A DNA stretch of 64,000 nt, from NCBI GenBank assembly GCA_041662605.1, contig JBAZSD010000012.1, positions 54,614 to 118,613 on the forward strand. Reading direction: 5' to 3'. Made by a program: the position numbers and the translations under genes. Source of the stretch: Desulfomonilaceae bacterium (lineage in GTDB: Bacteria; Desulfobacterota; Desulfomonilia; Desulfomonilales; Desulfomonilaceae). The stretch's first letter is position 1, and each line of letters opens with the position of its first letter. Positions 51,765-61,150 of this stretch are shown here, piece by piece. The notes below the pieces were generated by a model that did not search any database, was not told where the DNA came from, and was given only the letters and a program-made list of their open reading frames with translations.

Positions 51765-52655
51765 TTACCTGGGGTCTGGTCGCTTCCAGCCGAGTAGTTC
51801 AAGGGACCAGTCTTCCAAAGCATCCAGACATCTGCTGTCCAGCCTCAACCTGTGGCGCCCGCCAGGGATGATTTCCAGCTTGGTTATCCCTGATGGAGCA
51901 TGGCGATACAGTTCTTTCGCCTGATCCAAAGGTATCAATTCGTCATCATCGCCATGAATGATCAACAGGCTCTTCCCCTTGAAGTAGGCGATCCATTTTC
52001 TGGGCTCAATTTCAACGAAACCATGTTCCCATTTTTGAGCGTCAACAGGAAAATCGGGGTTTCTAATTATTCCTCTGTCTTTGAAATCTTGAATAATCAC
52101 CGATACATCTTTGCTGAAAATCTCGAAATTGGATGGCGTTCCAACAACCGCCAGTCCGAAGACATTCGCGTTGTCCGCCGAAACGTTTATAGCGGCTGCT
52201 CCTCCGCCACTAAAACCCACAAGTATGATTCTCGTAGGATCTATAAATGGGGTATTGATTATCTTGTCCAGCACGGCGCTCAGGTCTCTGGCCCAACCCA
52301 TCATATCGAAGTCCCCACCGGAATCCCCACAGCCTCTGAAGTTAAATATCGCCGCGGCCAATCCGAGGGAAGAAAACCGTTCAGCCAGACCTTCATATCC
52401 CGGATCATCTGATGGTCGTGGGGAGCCGCTTCCCGGTATCCCGTGACAGATAATGACACACGGGTACAGCATATGCGGCTGACTGGCCGGAAAGTATATC
52501 TTCCCCTTTATTCCGATTCCGTCCGACATTACTGAAAACGCCTCAATCATGCGAGAACCCGTAGGGTCTATATGAGAAAAGGTTTGAGGCGCCTTATTTA
52601 TCCTGAGCGCTTCCAATAATCTACTGAACATTAAACGGATCAAACTGAATTCCAT
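51765..52655 (-). CDS. Alpha/beta-hydrolase (dienelactone-hydrolase/esterase-like)
   Basis: This serine hydrolase has an oxyanion HGIPGSG region, FRGCGDSGG, the nucleophile elbow GFSGGGA (Ser), the acid in IHGDDDELIP (Asp) and a C-terminal GGRHRL (His). That is a complete catalytic triad. No signal peptide is visible, so a cytoplasmic enzyme is likely. The substrate is unknown; peptidase, lipase and carboxylesterase relatives share this layout. I use ATG 52655 because AGGA is 8 bases upstream, whereas ATG 52664 has the ribosome site directly on it. It is upstream of the AsmA gene on the same strand. Confidence 0.88.
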   Translation of the reverse strand: MEFSLIRLMFSRLLEALRINKAPQTFSHIDPTGSRMIEAFSVMSDGIGIKGKIYFPASQPHMLYPCVIICHGIPGSGSPRPSDDPGYEGLAERFSSLGLAAAIFNFRGCGDSGGDFDMMGWARDLSAVLDKIINTPFIDPTRIILVGFSGGGAAAINVSADNANVFGLAVVGTPSNFEIFSKDVSVIIQDFKDRGIIRNPDFPVDAQKWEHGFVEIEPRKWIAYFKGKSLLIIHGDDDELIPLDQAKELYRHAPSGITKLEIIPGGRHRLRLDSRCLDALEDWSLELLGWKRPDPR

Positions 52656-52950
52656 GAATGACATCCTATGGCGAGTGTTTGGAGGAATTTCTCGTCACTC
52701 CACATCTAAAAGGGCTTGCCTTCCTGTGTTGGAGACGTGCGCCGTCATTATTATATTGTATACAAAACGTTTTCGCCATCCTGGTTAAAAGTAGTATTTA
52801 TAGCTCAGTAAGCTTGTATAAGAATAATTTTACAAAATCAAGGCGTGCGCAATTTAATGTGACGCGCTTTATCTATAAAGACAAGTCTTATAGTTGTTGC
52901 AAATTAACCTGTATTAGTTTAGGTTTTGGTGGAAGGATTGAGGTTAACTT

Positions 52951-53367
52951 ATGATTTGTAAGGTGATCTGCAAGTTTGGATTGTCTCGATCCTTGATGAT
53001 TCTGACAGTGTTGAGTTTTCTTCTTCCTACCGCTTTAGTCATATCAGCAGAGAATCAGGCTGAAGATATTTGTAAACCTGAACTCCTCAATTCACCGGTT
53101 GTCGAGTTAGGCGCCGCTGCGATTTTCGAGTGGGCGTGTGATGAGCGAAAAAGCGCGGGTGAGGGATTCTATGTCGTCTTTATAAGACCTTCAGGCACTT
53201 ATGTTTTACTCAAAGTCCCCAAAGGAAGAACAAGCTTTGAGTTTACGCCGGACACGGTGGGCCAATGGCGCTGGATGGTAATCAACACTCATCCGGACAG
53301 AACCAAGCCTGACATAGAGTCAGCTCTTGGATTTTTCAAAGTCAATATGGCGCCCGACGGCAAGTAA
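52951..53367 (+). CDS. Small secreted protein with an Ig-like beta domain, unknown function
   Basis: This 138-residue protein has a signal peptide (SRSLMILTVLSFLLPTALVISA, cleavage at about residue 33). The mature ~105-residue part reads like a single beta-sandwich: VELGAAAIFEWACDE, FYVVFIRPSGTYVLLKVPKG, FEFTPDTVGQWRWMV. Two Cys (ICKPE and WACDE) may form a disulfide. It is separated by 169 bases from degP. GAGG is 7 bases before the ATG. A periplasmic role is likely; no family name comes to mind. Confidence 0.65.
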   Translation: MICKVICKFGLSRSLMILTVLSFLLPTALVISAENQAEDICKPELLNSPVVELGAAAIFEWACDERKSAGEGFYVVFIRPSGTYVLLKVPKGRTSFEFTPDTVGQWRWMVINTHPDRTKPDIESALGFFKVNMAPDGK

Positions 53368-53536
53368 TATGAGCAGACGTCTTTGAGGATAGAGCAATTT
53401 TGGCGCCGAAATACAAATTTAATTCTAGAAAAACAAATTATCGGGAACGTAGGTCATTTACGAATGTCTTTGTTGAGTAAAGCACAATTCCTGTACAGGG
53501 GTTGGCGAAAAATGTGGCAATCAGAAGGAGCATATC

Positions 53537-55018
53537 ATGACTAGGAGCCTCTATAAGGCAAAAAACACACTATTTATTCCTCTTTTCGCACTTATTTCAC
53601 TTAGTCTTATTTTTCCTATCCAATCTCTCGCCGCAGCTCCGGCCGTTCTTAAACAATTAGATGACGCTTTTGTTCAGGTCGCGGAAAAGGTAAAACCCGC
53701 TGTAGTGAACATCAGTTCAAGCAAAAAAGAGACTGTCAGATCCTCTGAAGGAGCGCCTGATCTCGAACCATTCTTCAAGAATGGGCCGTTCAAGGATTTT
53801 TTCGGACAGCAGGAACCATTCAAGAAGTTCAAGAAAGGTCCTGGAGGGGGCAGAGAGGTTCATCCTCAAGGGATGGGATCGGGTGTAATAATTTCAGCCG
53901 ACGGTCTCATCCTGACCAATGCCCACGTAGTAAAAGATTCGGACGAAATTAAAGTAACGATTTCTGACAAAAGATCATTTAACGCGACGGTGAAAGGTAT
54001 CGATGTCGAGAGCGACATAGCGGTCGTCAAAATTGACGCCAAGGACCTGCCTATAGCTCATCTGGGTGATTCCGACAAACTCCAGGTAGGTGAAATAGTC
54101 TTCGCCATCGGTAACCCGTTCGGGCTGAACAGAACGGTAACTTCCGGTATCGTGAGCGCCACAGGTAGAACTAACGTCGGAATAATTGACTATGAAGACT
54201 TCATACAGACCGACGCCGCCATTAACCCTGGAAATTCAGGTGGACCGCTTGTGAATATAGACGGTGACGTAATTGGTCTAAACACTGCGATTGCAACAAG
54301 GAGCGGCGGTTATCAGGGTATCGGTTTTGCCATTCCTTCGAACTCGGCAAAACTGATTATGGATGACCTGGTCCAGCACGGAAAGGTTAAGCGTGGCCTC
54401 CTGGGAGTCAATATTCAGGATATGAATGAATCACTAGCCAAGTCCTTTGGCCGAGGTGACGCGGAGGGCGCTCTTGTGTCACAGGTTATCGAAGGCAGTC
54501 CGGCTGAAAAAGCGGGCATCAAGGCAGGCGACATAATACTTAAGTATAACAATGAGGTTGTAAAAGGCGCGGCCAATTTAAAGAACATAGTTGGCAGGGA
54601 AAAACCCGGTTCGTCAGCGACGTTGACAATTTACCGTGACAAAAAAACGATGCAGATTCCTGTGAAAATCGCTGAACGTACAGACAAGACCGTGGCTTCT
54701 AAAACTGGAAGCGGGAGTTCCACCGCCGAGACATCCAATGATCTTGGAATCGAAATAGAGAAGACGCCTGCGGATGTGGCCTCCAAGATGGATCTTAAAG
54801 AAGGCCAGGGCCTATTAGTAAAAGACATTAGCTCTGATGGAGTTGGAGCAAGGATGGGTCTTCGTTCAGGCGACGTGATTCTTGAAGTAGACGGCGCTAC
54901 TGTTTCGGACGTCGCTTCGTTTAACAAGGCGGTGTCTGAGGCAAAAAAGAATAAGGTTATCAGACTGAAAGTTCAGAGAGGGAAAGCAAAGATTTTCCTT
55001 GCCTCTTCCCTGGATTAG
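53537..55018 (+). CDS. degP: DegP/HtrA-family periplasmic serine protease
   Basis: This protein-quality-control protease and chaperone acts in the periplasm. A signal peptide ends near residue 33 (SLAAAP). The trypsin-like domain has the triad His130 (LTNAHVV), Asp160 (ESDIAVVKI) and Ser234 (NPGNSGGPL). Two PDZ domains follow (about residues 285-375 and 400-490). Length (493) is normal for the two-PDZ form. It faces a stress-linked window with RseP 48 kb away. A strong intrinsic terminator follows at 55125-55160. AAGGAG lies about 8 bases before the ATG. Confidence 0.95.
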   Translation: MTRSLYKAKNTLFIPLFALISLSLIFPIQSLAAAPAVLKQLDDAFVQVAEKVKPAVVNISSSKKETVRSSEGAPDLEPFFKNGPFKDFFGQQEPFKKFKKGPGGGREVHPQGMGSGVIISADGLILTNAHVVKDSDEIKVTISDKRSFNATVKGIDVESDIAVVKIDAKDLPIAHLGDSDKLQVGEIVFAIGNPFGLNRTVTSGIVSATGRTNVGIIDYEDFIQTDAAINPGNSGGPLVNIDGDVIGLNTAIATRSGGYQGIGFAIPSNSAKLIMDDLVQHGKVKRGLLGVNIQDMNESLAKSFGRGDAEGALVSQVIEGSPAEKAGIKAGDIILKYNNEVVKGAANLKNIVGREKPGSSATLTIYRDKKTMQIPVKIAERTDKTVASKTGSGSSTAETSNDLGIEIEKTPADVASKMDLKEGQGLLVKDISSDGVGARMGLRSGDVILEVDGATVSDVASFNKAVSEAKKNKVIRLKVQRGKAKIFLASSLD

Positions 55019-55124
55019 TTCAAGAGCCTGAGGTGTCGAAGTCCGGTTGATTCGGGCCATTGAGGTTCGAACAAAGCCGGGCTTGCCCAGAAAATTCGAA
55101 ATAAAGTTATTCTTTGTTCGTGAC

Positions 55125-55160
55125 AACGGTTGGGACCAGCAAATGGTCTCAACCGTTTTT
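55125..55160 (+). terminator. Intrinsic terminator after degP
   Basis: AACGGTTGGGACCA (55125-55138) pairs with TGGTCTCAACCGTT (55144-55157) through 14 positions including one G-U, with a 5-base loop, and the stem runs into TTTTTATTT. This is the clearest rho-independent terminator in the window. Confidence 0.9.
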
Positions 55161-55176
55161 ATTTGATTGGTAATAT

Positions 55177-55521
55177 TTAGCCAAATGAAACGTTGAATCT
55201 GAATCCATGAGGGGCGAGATTTTTCTCCAGAATTCGAGCCGCTGTCAGGAAAAGTGTCCTGTGTTCCCTTGCGCTCCCGGTTCTGGGTGGTTCATTCGGC
55301 AAGAGATCATTGCGTGCCTCGAATATAGCTTCGTTGAAATATCTATCCAGAGCTTCCGGCCATGAATCTGAGTGTGTCTCATCTTCCCGCAGAAGCGGAT
55401 CACAAGGTGGTTCCTTTTCTCTAAAGGATTTTTCCACCCTTATGTCTACGAAGAATCCCGGACTGTAAATAATCCGCGCCATCACCAAATCGCCATGTAA
55501 GATTTGAACCGTTACAGTCAT
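55177..55521 (-). CDS. Small protein of unknown function
   Basis: This 114-residue cytoplasmic protein begins MTVTVQILHGDLVMARIIYSP and has no signal peptide, membrane segment or motif known to me. The middle is acidic (DPLLREDETHSDSWPEAL) and helical, and the C-terminus ends in GFRFNVSFG. GAGG is 5 bases before the ATG at 55521. It stands alone between the degP terminator and a long leader region. Composition and a clean frame favour a real gene. Confidence 0.55.
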   Translation of the reverse strand: MTVTVQILHGDLVMARIIYSPGFFVDIRVEKSFREKEPPCDPLLREDETHSDSWPEALDRYFNEAIFEARNDLLPNEPPRTGSAREHRTLFLTAARILEKNLAPHGFRFNVSFG

Positions 55522-55935
55522 GAACGCCTCAGTTTGACTACATCAGAAACAAAAAAGGATGTCAATCCGCGTAATTCCGCTTGAGGGGGTTTTAGAATCA
55601 GTGACATTTCGAGTCCCTTGACAAAAATAATATATGAGTTTAATGAAACGTATCTTTAGAGAGGGTTAATTTTTATCATCACCGGCTTGCAGATTCCGGC
55701 AACCTAACCTGAGAGACAGGATCCCAAATCAAGTCAAGACTATTTCGGAGGCCATTATAAATTATTCTTTAATATCAGTAGATTGTTATCTCGCGTCTCA
55801 ACAGGCGAGCCATCTAATCTGGTTTAGATTTGGGGATCTCAACCTCTTCCGGCTTTAACGAATTTTCAGAGTCGGAAACTAAGAGCAGGTCGCACGGAAA
55901 ATTTCTGAAATCGGGTAGGAGGTTGGAGCGGAGAT
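55522..55935. other. Long leader region before a small Cys protein and ilvE
   Basis: The 414-base gap holds a candidate rightward promoter (55618-55644), after which the transcript would have a leader of about 285 bases. The leader contains short complementary blocks: GGTTA 55664-55668 with TAACC 55705-55709 enclosing CCGG 55682-55685 / CCGG 55696-55699, and CCTG 55708-55711 with CAGG 55717-55720, which compete for the same bases. ATCTAA/TTAGAT (55812-55829) is another small inverted repeat. No known riboswitch fits. Confidence 0.4.
55618..55644 (+). promoter_or_regulatory. Candidate promoter of the Cys-protein/ilvE region
   Basis: A perfect TTGACA (55618-55623) is followed by TTTAAT (55639-55644) with a 15-base spacer. 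The hexamers are good; the spacing is short of the ideal 17. Confidence 0.4.
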
Positions 55936-56133
55936 ATGGAACCTAGTCCAATGCTTGTCAAGGGAAACCGGGACTCGGACAGACCTTACCGAAAAGTGGA
56001 CTGCGATCACTACAGTGAATGCCTGAATGTAGCGCTAAAATTCCGCTGGTCTGATTTTTCGTGTTCGGAGTGCAACGCCTATTCGCGAACCAGATTTATC
56101 GAACAGGCTACAGGGTCTGAGGATTATTGGTAA
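55936..56133 (+). CDS. Small cysteine-motif protein, unknown function
   Basis: This 65-residue protein has the pattern CDHYSECL, then KFRWSDFSCSECNAY: four Cys in two pairs plus a His, so a small metal-binding or zinc-ribbon-like module is likely. The spacing recalls short proteins seen repeatedly in Desulfobacterota, but I cannot name a role. GGAG lies about 7 bases before the ATG. It sits 164 bases before ilvE on the same strand, so the two might share the long leader. Confidence 0.65.
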   Translation: MEPSPMLVKGNRDSDRPYRKVDCDHYSECLNVALKFRWSDFSCSECNAYSRTRFIEQATGSEDYW

Positions 56134-56297
56134 GAATGAGCTGATATCCTCAACATTTCTCTGGATAAGTCTACCTGGCAATTGTTATTATATTGAAAAC
56201 CGGGCTGGGCGAAACCTTCTGGATACCACGCAGAGGAGGCGCCTAGCCTTTTGTTTGCCGAAAAGTTTGCGCAGAGATCAGTGTCAGTGGAGGATCT

Positions 56298-57365
56298 ATG
56301 GGAACAGTGCCGAGAAACAGAACAGGGTCCCAACAATATGATGAGGACAGCCTTGGATTTGGCGATATCTTTACGGATCACATGCTCACAATTGAATGTT
56401 CCGCGAGTGAAGGGGGATGGGGAGAGGCCAGGATAGTCAAGACAGAAGATTTGAGTTTGCATCCTGCGGCGATGGTGCTGCATTACGGCCAGCAGGTCTT
56501 TGAGGGATTGAAGGCTTTTTCAGGCCCAAAAGAGTCGGATATATTGCTATTCAGACCTGATATGAATATAGCCCGCTTTAACAGATCTTGCGAACGCCTG
56601 TGTATACCAAAATTAGATCCCAAGATGTTTATGGACCAAATGGCCGAGCTTTTGAGAACGGACCGGGACTGGATACCCAGATCGCCCGGAACATCCTTGT
56701 ACATTAGACCCACAGCGATTGCCATGGATGCCCATCTTGGAGTAAGACCTTCTCACAAGTACTTATTTTTTATTATTCTTTCACCCGTGGGAGCATATTA
56801 TCCTGAAGGCTTTGAACCTGTGAAGATAATGGTTACCGATAAATATGTCAGAGCGGCTTTGGGCGGAGTTGGAGAAGCCAAAACAGCGGCAAATTACGCG
56901 GCGTCTCTGAGAGCCGCTGAAGAGGCCCATGACCTTGGTTTCACACAAGTTCTCTGGCTCAATGCCGTAGATAAATCCTCTATTGAAGAAGTTGGCACCA
57001 TGAACATATTTTTCCGGATAGATGATGAAATTGTAACCCCGGAACTTGGAGGTACAATTCTCCCGGGTGTTACCCGTGATTCTGTTTTGCGTCTTTGTAG
57101 ATCCAAAAATATGAAGGTCTCTGAAAAGGTAATATCCATCGATGAACTGGTGTCATCAGCCAAGACCGGAAAGCTGCAGGAAATCTTTGGATCGGGAACC
57201 GCCGCTGTTATTTCACCGGTTAGTCATTTCCAATATTTGGGAACCGACTATATCGTGGCGAACGGAAAAACCGGGCCGGTGGCAAAAGAACTTTTTGATG
57301 AAATAACCGACATTCAATTAGCAAAGAGACCCGATCCATTCGGTTGGGTAGTAAACGTCGGGTGA
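56298..57365 (+). CDS. ilvE: Branched-chain amino acid aminotransferase (class IV PLP)
   Basis: This enzyme interconverts Leu, Ile and Val with their keto acids. The 355-residue protein is of the longer BCAT-II type: MVLHYGQQVFEGLKAF, the PLP Lys195 in GGVGEAKTAANYAAS, VLWLNAVDKSSIEEVGTMNIFF, and the TPELGGTILPGVTRDSVLRL and FGSGTAAVISPV phosphate-binding blocks. GGAGG is 4 bases upstream of the ATG. The gene ends just before a bidirectional terminator. Confidence 0.94.
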   Translation: MGTVPRNRTGSQQYDEDSLGFGDIFTDHMLTIECSASEGGWGEARIVKTEDLSLHPAAMVLHYGQQVFEGLKAFSGPKESDILLFRPDMNIARFNRSCERLCIPKLDPKMFMDQMAELLRTDRDWIPRSPGTSLYIRPTAIAMDAHLGVRPSHKYLFFIILSPVGAYYPEGFEPVKIMVTDKYVRAALGGVGEAKTAANYAASLRAAEEAHDLGFTQVLWLNAVDKSSIEEVGTMNIFFRIDDEIVTPELGGTILPGVTRDSVLRLCRSKNMKVSEKVISIDELVSSAKTGKLQEIFGSGTAAVISPVSHFQYLGTDYIVANGKTGPVAKELFDEITDIQLAKRPDPFGWVVNVG

Positions 57366-57431
57366 TTGTAGATTTCCAATTGAATTGGATTGTCTCGTCT
57401 AGCCCTTAGCAGAGAAGATGAGAAACAGCAC

Positions 57432-57467
57432 AAAGGCCTGCGGATAAAAGCTATCCGTGGGCCTTTT
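57432..57467 (+). terminator. Bidirectional terminator between ilvE and xerD
   Basis: AAAGGCCTGCGGATA (57432-57446) pairs with TATCCGTGGGCCTTT (57452-57466) with two wobble pairs and a 5-base loop. It is followed by TTTCATTT on the plus strand; on the minus strand the complementary A-rich flank gives T's (TTTGTG), so it can serve both converging genes. Confidence 0.85.
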
Positions 57468-57487
57468 CATTTAACCGTTTTTATTCT

Positions 57488-58414
57488 CTACCCTCTCGGG
57501 TGGGCCTTCTTGTGAACTTCCTTCAGCCTTGTTTTGGCTACATGCGTGTAAATTTCGGTTGTTGAGATGTCGGCGTGGCCCAGCATCAGTTGGACAGACC
57601 TGAGGTCGGCTTCATTTTGTACGAGGTGAGTAGCAAATGAATGCCTCAAAGTATGAGGAGAAATTTCCTTTAAGATTCCCGCTGTTCGAGCCGCCTTCTT
57701 GATTATCTTCCAGAAAGCCTGACGCGTCATAGGTCCGCCCTTTCGAGTTACAAACAAATATTCACTTCTCCGGGGACCAATAATCATAGGCCGAATGTTA
57801 TCGTAATAGGCCATGATTTTGCTTGACGCCGTAAGTCCAATGGGGACTACCCGCTCCTTGGAGCCCTTTCCCATTACAGTCACGCAACCAATTTCCAAAT
57901 CTACTCTGTAGGTCTCAAGCCCCACCAGTTCGGAAACCCGTAACCCGGTACCATAGAGCAATTCAATCATGGCGTCGTCTCTGGCGCCCTCAGGGGTGGA
58001 AAGGTCCGCGGACGAGATCAGTACCTCCACCTCCCGTTGATCAAGATATTCAGGAATACGCTTTGGCAGCCTCGGCGTTTCGATGTATTCACAAGGGTTT
58101 TCCGTGATCTGGTCAGTTTCTATCAGAAACTTGAAAAAACCTTTAAGACAGGACAGCTTTCTGGCCCTTGTTCTCGGCGTGAGTCCCTGCCGGTTAAGCA
58201 GTTCCAAGAAAAGGAGGATATGCTCCTTTTGAATGTTAGTTGGAGACAATACGCTTCTTGATTTAAGAAACAGGGTTAAGTCTTTAAGATCCGAGGAATA
58301 TGATTCGATCGTCAGTTGCGCCAAGCCTCGGTTTACGATCGCGTGGTCTAAAAAAGAGGTCACCACCGCATCTATTTCTCGAAAGTCTGAGTCTATATTT
58401 GTATTGAGAGTCAA
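57488..58414 (-). CDS. xerD: Tyrosine recombinase XerD
   Basis: XerD, with XerC, resolves chromosome dimers at dif. The 308-residue protein has the N-terminal SAM-like core-binding domain (LTIESYSSDLKDLTLF, LTPRTRARKLSCLKGFFKFL) and the catalytic domain with Arg159 (GTGLRVSEL), Lys184, His254-x-x-Arg257 (HTLRHSFATHL), His280 (LGHADIST) and nucleophile Tyr289 (EIYTHV). Chromosomal context without integrase or att sites supports Xer rather than a mobile element; XerC versus XerD is uncertain. It lies 39 bases downstream of glnD on the same strand. Confidence 0.9.
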   Translation of the reverse strand: MTLNTNIDSDFREIDAVVTSFLDHAIVNRGLAQLTIESYSSDLKDLTLFLKSRSVLSPTNIQKEHILLFLELLNRQGLTPRTRARKLSCLKGFFKFLIETDQITENPCEYIETPRLPKRIPEYLDQREVEVLISSADLSTPEGARDDAMIELLYGTGLRVSELVGLETYRVDLEIGCVTVMGKGSKERVVPIGLTASSKIMAYYDNIRPMIIGPRRSEYLFVTRKGGPMTRQAFWKIIKKAARTAGILKEISPHTLRHSFATHLVQNEADLRSVQLMLGHADISTTEIYTHVAKTRLKEVHKKAHPRG

Positions 58415-58453
58415 AAAAAGCGTAATCTCCAGGTTGGCGACAGAACTTAAAGT

Positions 58454-61150
58454 CTAAAACGAAATTTGTGTTGGAAACGTTTTTTCAGCAACGTCTTTCT
58501 CCATATCTGTCAAGTGTCTTACTAGTTTTTCCCTTATTGAATCAATCTCGTCAAAGTCGATTATCTTGTTCCCATTTTGATCCTGTATGTAAAAAATGTC
58601 AGCGGCCTGATCTACCTCGGTTGAGATCTTCGCAAGGACAATGTTTAGACCCATGCCTGACAGCCTGCGAGTAATATCGTAGAGTAGCCCGGGTCGGTCA
58701 TGTGCGTAAACTTCTACAATCGTGGCATTGTCTGAACTAGAGTTATCGATCTCGACCTTTATCGGGAAACGCGGTTTAGTCGTTCTTGTGAACATGCCTC
58801 GCGCTTGCCTCTTGGTTTCAACAAGCGTATCTACATCTATCTCCCCGGCAATCACCCTCTTGAAATCATTTTGGAAATTTGCCCATCTTTCGGGATCGTC
58901 AAGAGGACCTTCAGGAATATTGTTTACATGGAGTGTAGACAGCGCAACTGGACCTATCAAATGAGTCCAGGAACTCAATATGTTTATTTTGTTTGAAGAG
59001 AGTGTTCCTGCAATCTTGCAAAACAGGCCGGGTTGGTCATGGAGGATTAGTGTTATTGAACTGTAACCGCGCTTGGTGTGGTCGATTTTCTTTGCAATCA
59101 GATCGTCCGGGCCCAATGTTTCCCTCTGGGTTTGAAAAAGCCGCCTCTCGATATCCATGAAGTGATCAACGATGATTCCCGGGTAAAAATCAAGACAGTA
59201 ACGTGGGCTAACGCGTGAGAGAAAATCATCCAGTCTTGGGCCTCTGTATTCAACCGGAACGAGTTCCCTGACTGCCCCTTTGATCTCCTTTACCCAGTCC
59301 GACAAATCGTCTCCACCGCCTTCTTCGCCCTGAATTACGTCGAGTGTCCGGTAATACAGTTCCTCGAGAAGCATTTTCTTCCAGGAATTGAGCGCAGTGG
59401 GGCCAACCGCCTTCAGATCCGAATATGTCAGGAGTAACAGCAAATCCAGCCTGTGTTTAAACATCACGTTTTCTGCAAAACGATGAATTAAATCCTCGTC
59501 ATGAATATCTTTCTTGAAAGCGAGATGAGTCATCGCCAAGTGATTCTTGATTAGAAACACCACATCTTCGATATCATCCAGAGGCAGCGCCAAACGCTGC
59601 AGAATCGGTCTTGCGATTTTTTCGCCTCTGATTTCGTGTCCCGATCCACTCCCTTTGGCGATATCATGGAAGAGCCCGGCCAGCCGCAGGACCAACGGCT
59701 TGTCCAGTTTGGAGAAAATCGTTCTCAACAGCGTCTCATCTTCGGGTCCGTCCGGCTCCCCCATCTCGTCGATATTTTCAAGTACGGCCATGGTATGGAG
59801 ATCGACCGTATATTGATGGTAAATGTCGTATTGTGGCAGGAACCTTATCCTTGCGAAGGCCGGTATGAATCGTTCCAGAAAACCGACTTTCATCATTGTG
59901 TTCAATGTCTGGGCCACGTTCCTTCGACACTCAAGTATCTCAATGAACAGTCTATTCGCGGACGGGTCGTTAATCATCTCGTCGCCGATTTGAGAAAGCT
60001 TGGATCGGATCAGGTCAACGAGCCTTATGTCAAAATCGCAGCCGGTTTCAGCAATTAATTTGAAAGCCTGTAGCAGTTGGCTTGAATCGCTGCCAAAAGA
60101 TTCAGGAGTCAAGAAATTGATGCCGCCCGCGCCGAGACAAAATGACGCCCCGAATTCCAGTCTTTTCGTGTTGGAAACCAATTTGGGCCTCAGAAATAGC
60201 CTTGCTCGGGCGAGCAGTTGCCTCCCAAAGAAATCTATAATAGCGGCGTATCTGTAATACTCCCTCATAAAATTTTCAACTGCCGGCCGTTCAGGAGCGT
60301 CATGAAAGTTCATCTCCGTGGCTATTAGAGCCTGACAGTCAAATTTGAGTCGATCATCACGGCGCCCCTCGATAAAATGGAGACGGGTTCTGGTCTCTGC
60401 GAGGAAACGCACGCCTTGCTTAATTTCCATTACTGACTTGGCTGAACAGAGACCGGCTACCACAAGATCATCCAGGTTGGAGCAACCGAATATCATCCTG
60501 GCCAACCAGGTCAGAAGCTGAATGTACCTCAAGGAGCCGGGGCCTTCCTTCAGGTGTGGCTCAAGCAGGTAAATGGTGTGACCAAACTTGTCGGAAGATT
60601 TTCTGATCTCGGCTTCAACTCTAAGGTAAAGGTCTAAAGGATCCGATTCAATTATCAGACGATCTCTTTGGACAACAAGGCTTCTATATATCTCGGCGGA
60701 TCCCCAAACTCTTCTGATGTCCATGAGAGAAGTCAGGACCGCCAAATCCTTGTCCGCCTCGTGTCTGCATTCACTCACAGTCCTGACGGAATGCCCAAGC
60801 TCGATTCTCGCGTCCCACAATAGATAAAGGATGCTTCTGATAGCCCTGTATATGCCTTCGGGCGCGTTTTCGGGTCTAAGAAAGAGGAGATCGATGTCGG
60901 AATAAGGACTCATCTCCTTTCGCCCATATCCGCCCAGTCCTATGAGGGCTATATCCGTCTTCCAGTAGCCGAGAAAGTGGTCACAAACCTGACACATGAG
61001 TTCGTCATAGACCGGATGCATCTCAAAATTTGCCGGATCCGTTTTGCCGACCTCGCGATACGCGACTATAGCGTCGCGAATTCTTTGAATCTGTTCAGCT
61101 TTATCATGGGTGGAAAAGATAAATCTCATAATTTGGGAGTCCTTTTTCAT
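58454..61150 (-). CDS. glnD: Bifunctional PII uridylyltransferase/uridylyl-removing enzyme
   Basis: GlnD senses glutamine and modifies PII proteins to control nitrogen assimilation. The 898-residue chain has the nucleotidyltransferase motif GLGGYGRKEMSPYSDIDLLF (residues 71-90), the HD domain for deuridylylation with His495-Asp496 (GLFHDIAKG), and two C-terminal ACT domains (SITLILHDQPGLFCKIAGTL and VEVYAHDRPGLLYDITRRL). All domains of the full-length enzyme are intact. No glnB, glnK or amtB gene is adjacent in this window. Confidence 0.95.
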   Translation of the reverse strand: MKKDSQIMRFIFSTHDKAEQIQRIRDAIVAYREVGKTDPANFEMHPVYDELMCQVCDHFLGYWKTDIALIGLGGYGRKEMSPYSDIDLLFLRPENAPEGIYRAIRSILYLLWDARIELGHSVRTVSECRHEADKDLAVLTSLMDIRRVWGSAEIYRSLVVQRDRLIIESDPLDLYLRVEAEIRKSSDKFGHTIYLLEPHLKEGPGSLRYIQLLTWLARMIFGCSNLDDLVVAGLCSAKSVMEIKQGVRFLAETRTRLHFIEGRRDDRLKFDCQALIATEMNFHDAPERPAVENFMREYYRYAAIIDFFGRQLLARARLFLRPKLVSNTKRLEFGASFCLGAGGINFLTPESFGSDSSQLLQAFKLIAETGCDFDIRLVDLIRSKLSQIGDEMINDPSANRLFIEILECRRNVAQTLNTMMKVGFLERFIPAFARIRFLPQYDIYHQYTVDLHTMAVLENIDEMGEPDGPEDETLLRTIFSKLDKPLVLRLAGLFHDIAKGSGSGHEIRGEKIARPILQRLALPLDDIEDVVFLIKNHLAMTHLAFKKDIHDEDLIHRFAENVMFKHRLDLLLLLTYSDLKAVGPTALNSWKKMLLEELYYRTLDVIQGEEGGGDDLSDWVKEIKGAVRELVPVEYRGPRLDDFLSRVSPRYCLDFYPGIIVDHFMDIERRLFQTQRETLGPDDLIAKKIDHTKRGYSSITLILHDQPGLFCKIAGTLSSNKINILSSWTHLIGPVALSTLHVNNIPEGPLDDPERWANFQNDFKRVIAGEIDVDTLVETKRQARGMFTRTTKPRFPIKVEIDNSSSDNATIVEVYAHDRPGLLYDITRRLSGMGLNIVLAKISTEVDQAADIFYIQDQNGNKIIDFDEIDSIREKLVRHLTDMEKDVAEKTFPTQISF

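Noticed and set aside
55651..55730. Possible SAM-I-like riboswitch (AGAGAGG then CCGGCAACC, CCCAAATC).
   Set aside because: The fragments resemble SAM-I pieces but the kink-turn GGAGGGACTGGCCC segment, the GGTGC motif and the closing helix are missing, so I only list a generic structured leader.
57488..58414. Tyrosine recombinase as phage or island integrase.
   Set aside because: Xer-type length and motifs, housekeeping neighbours (glnD, ilvE), no tRNA, att repeats or mobile genes nearby.
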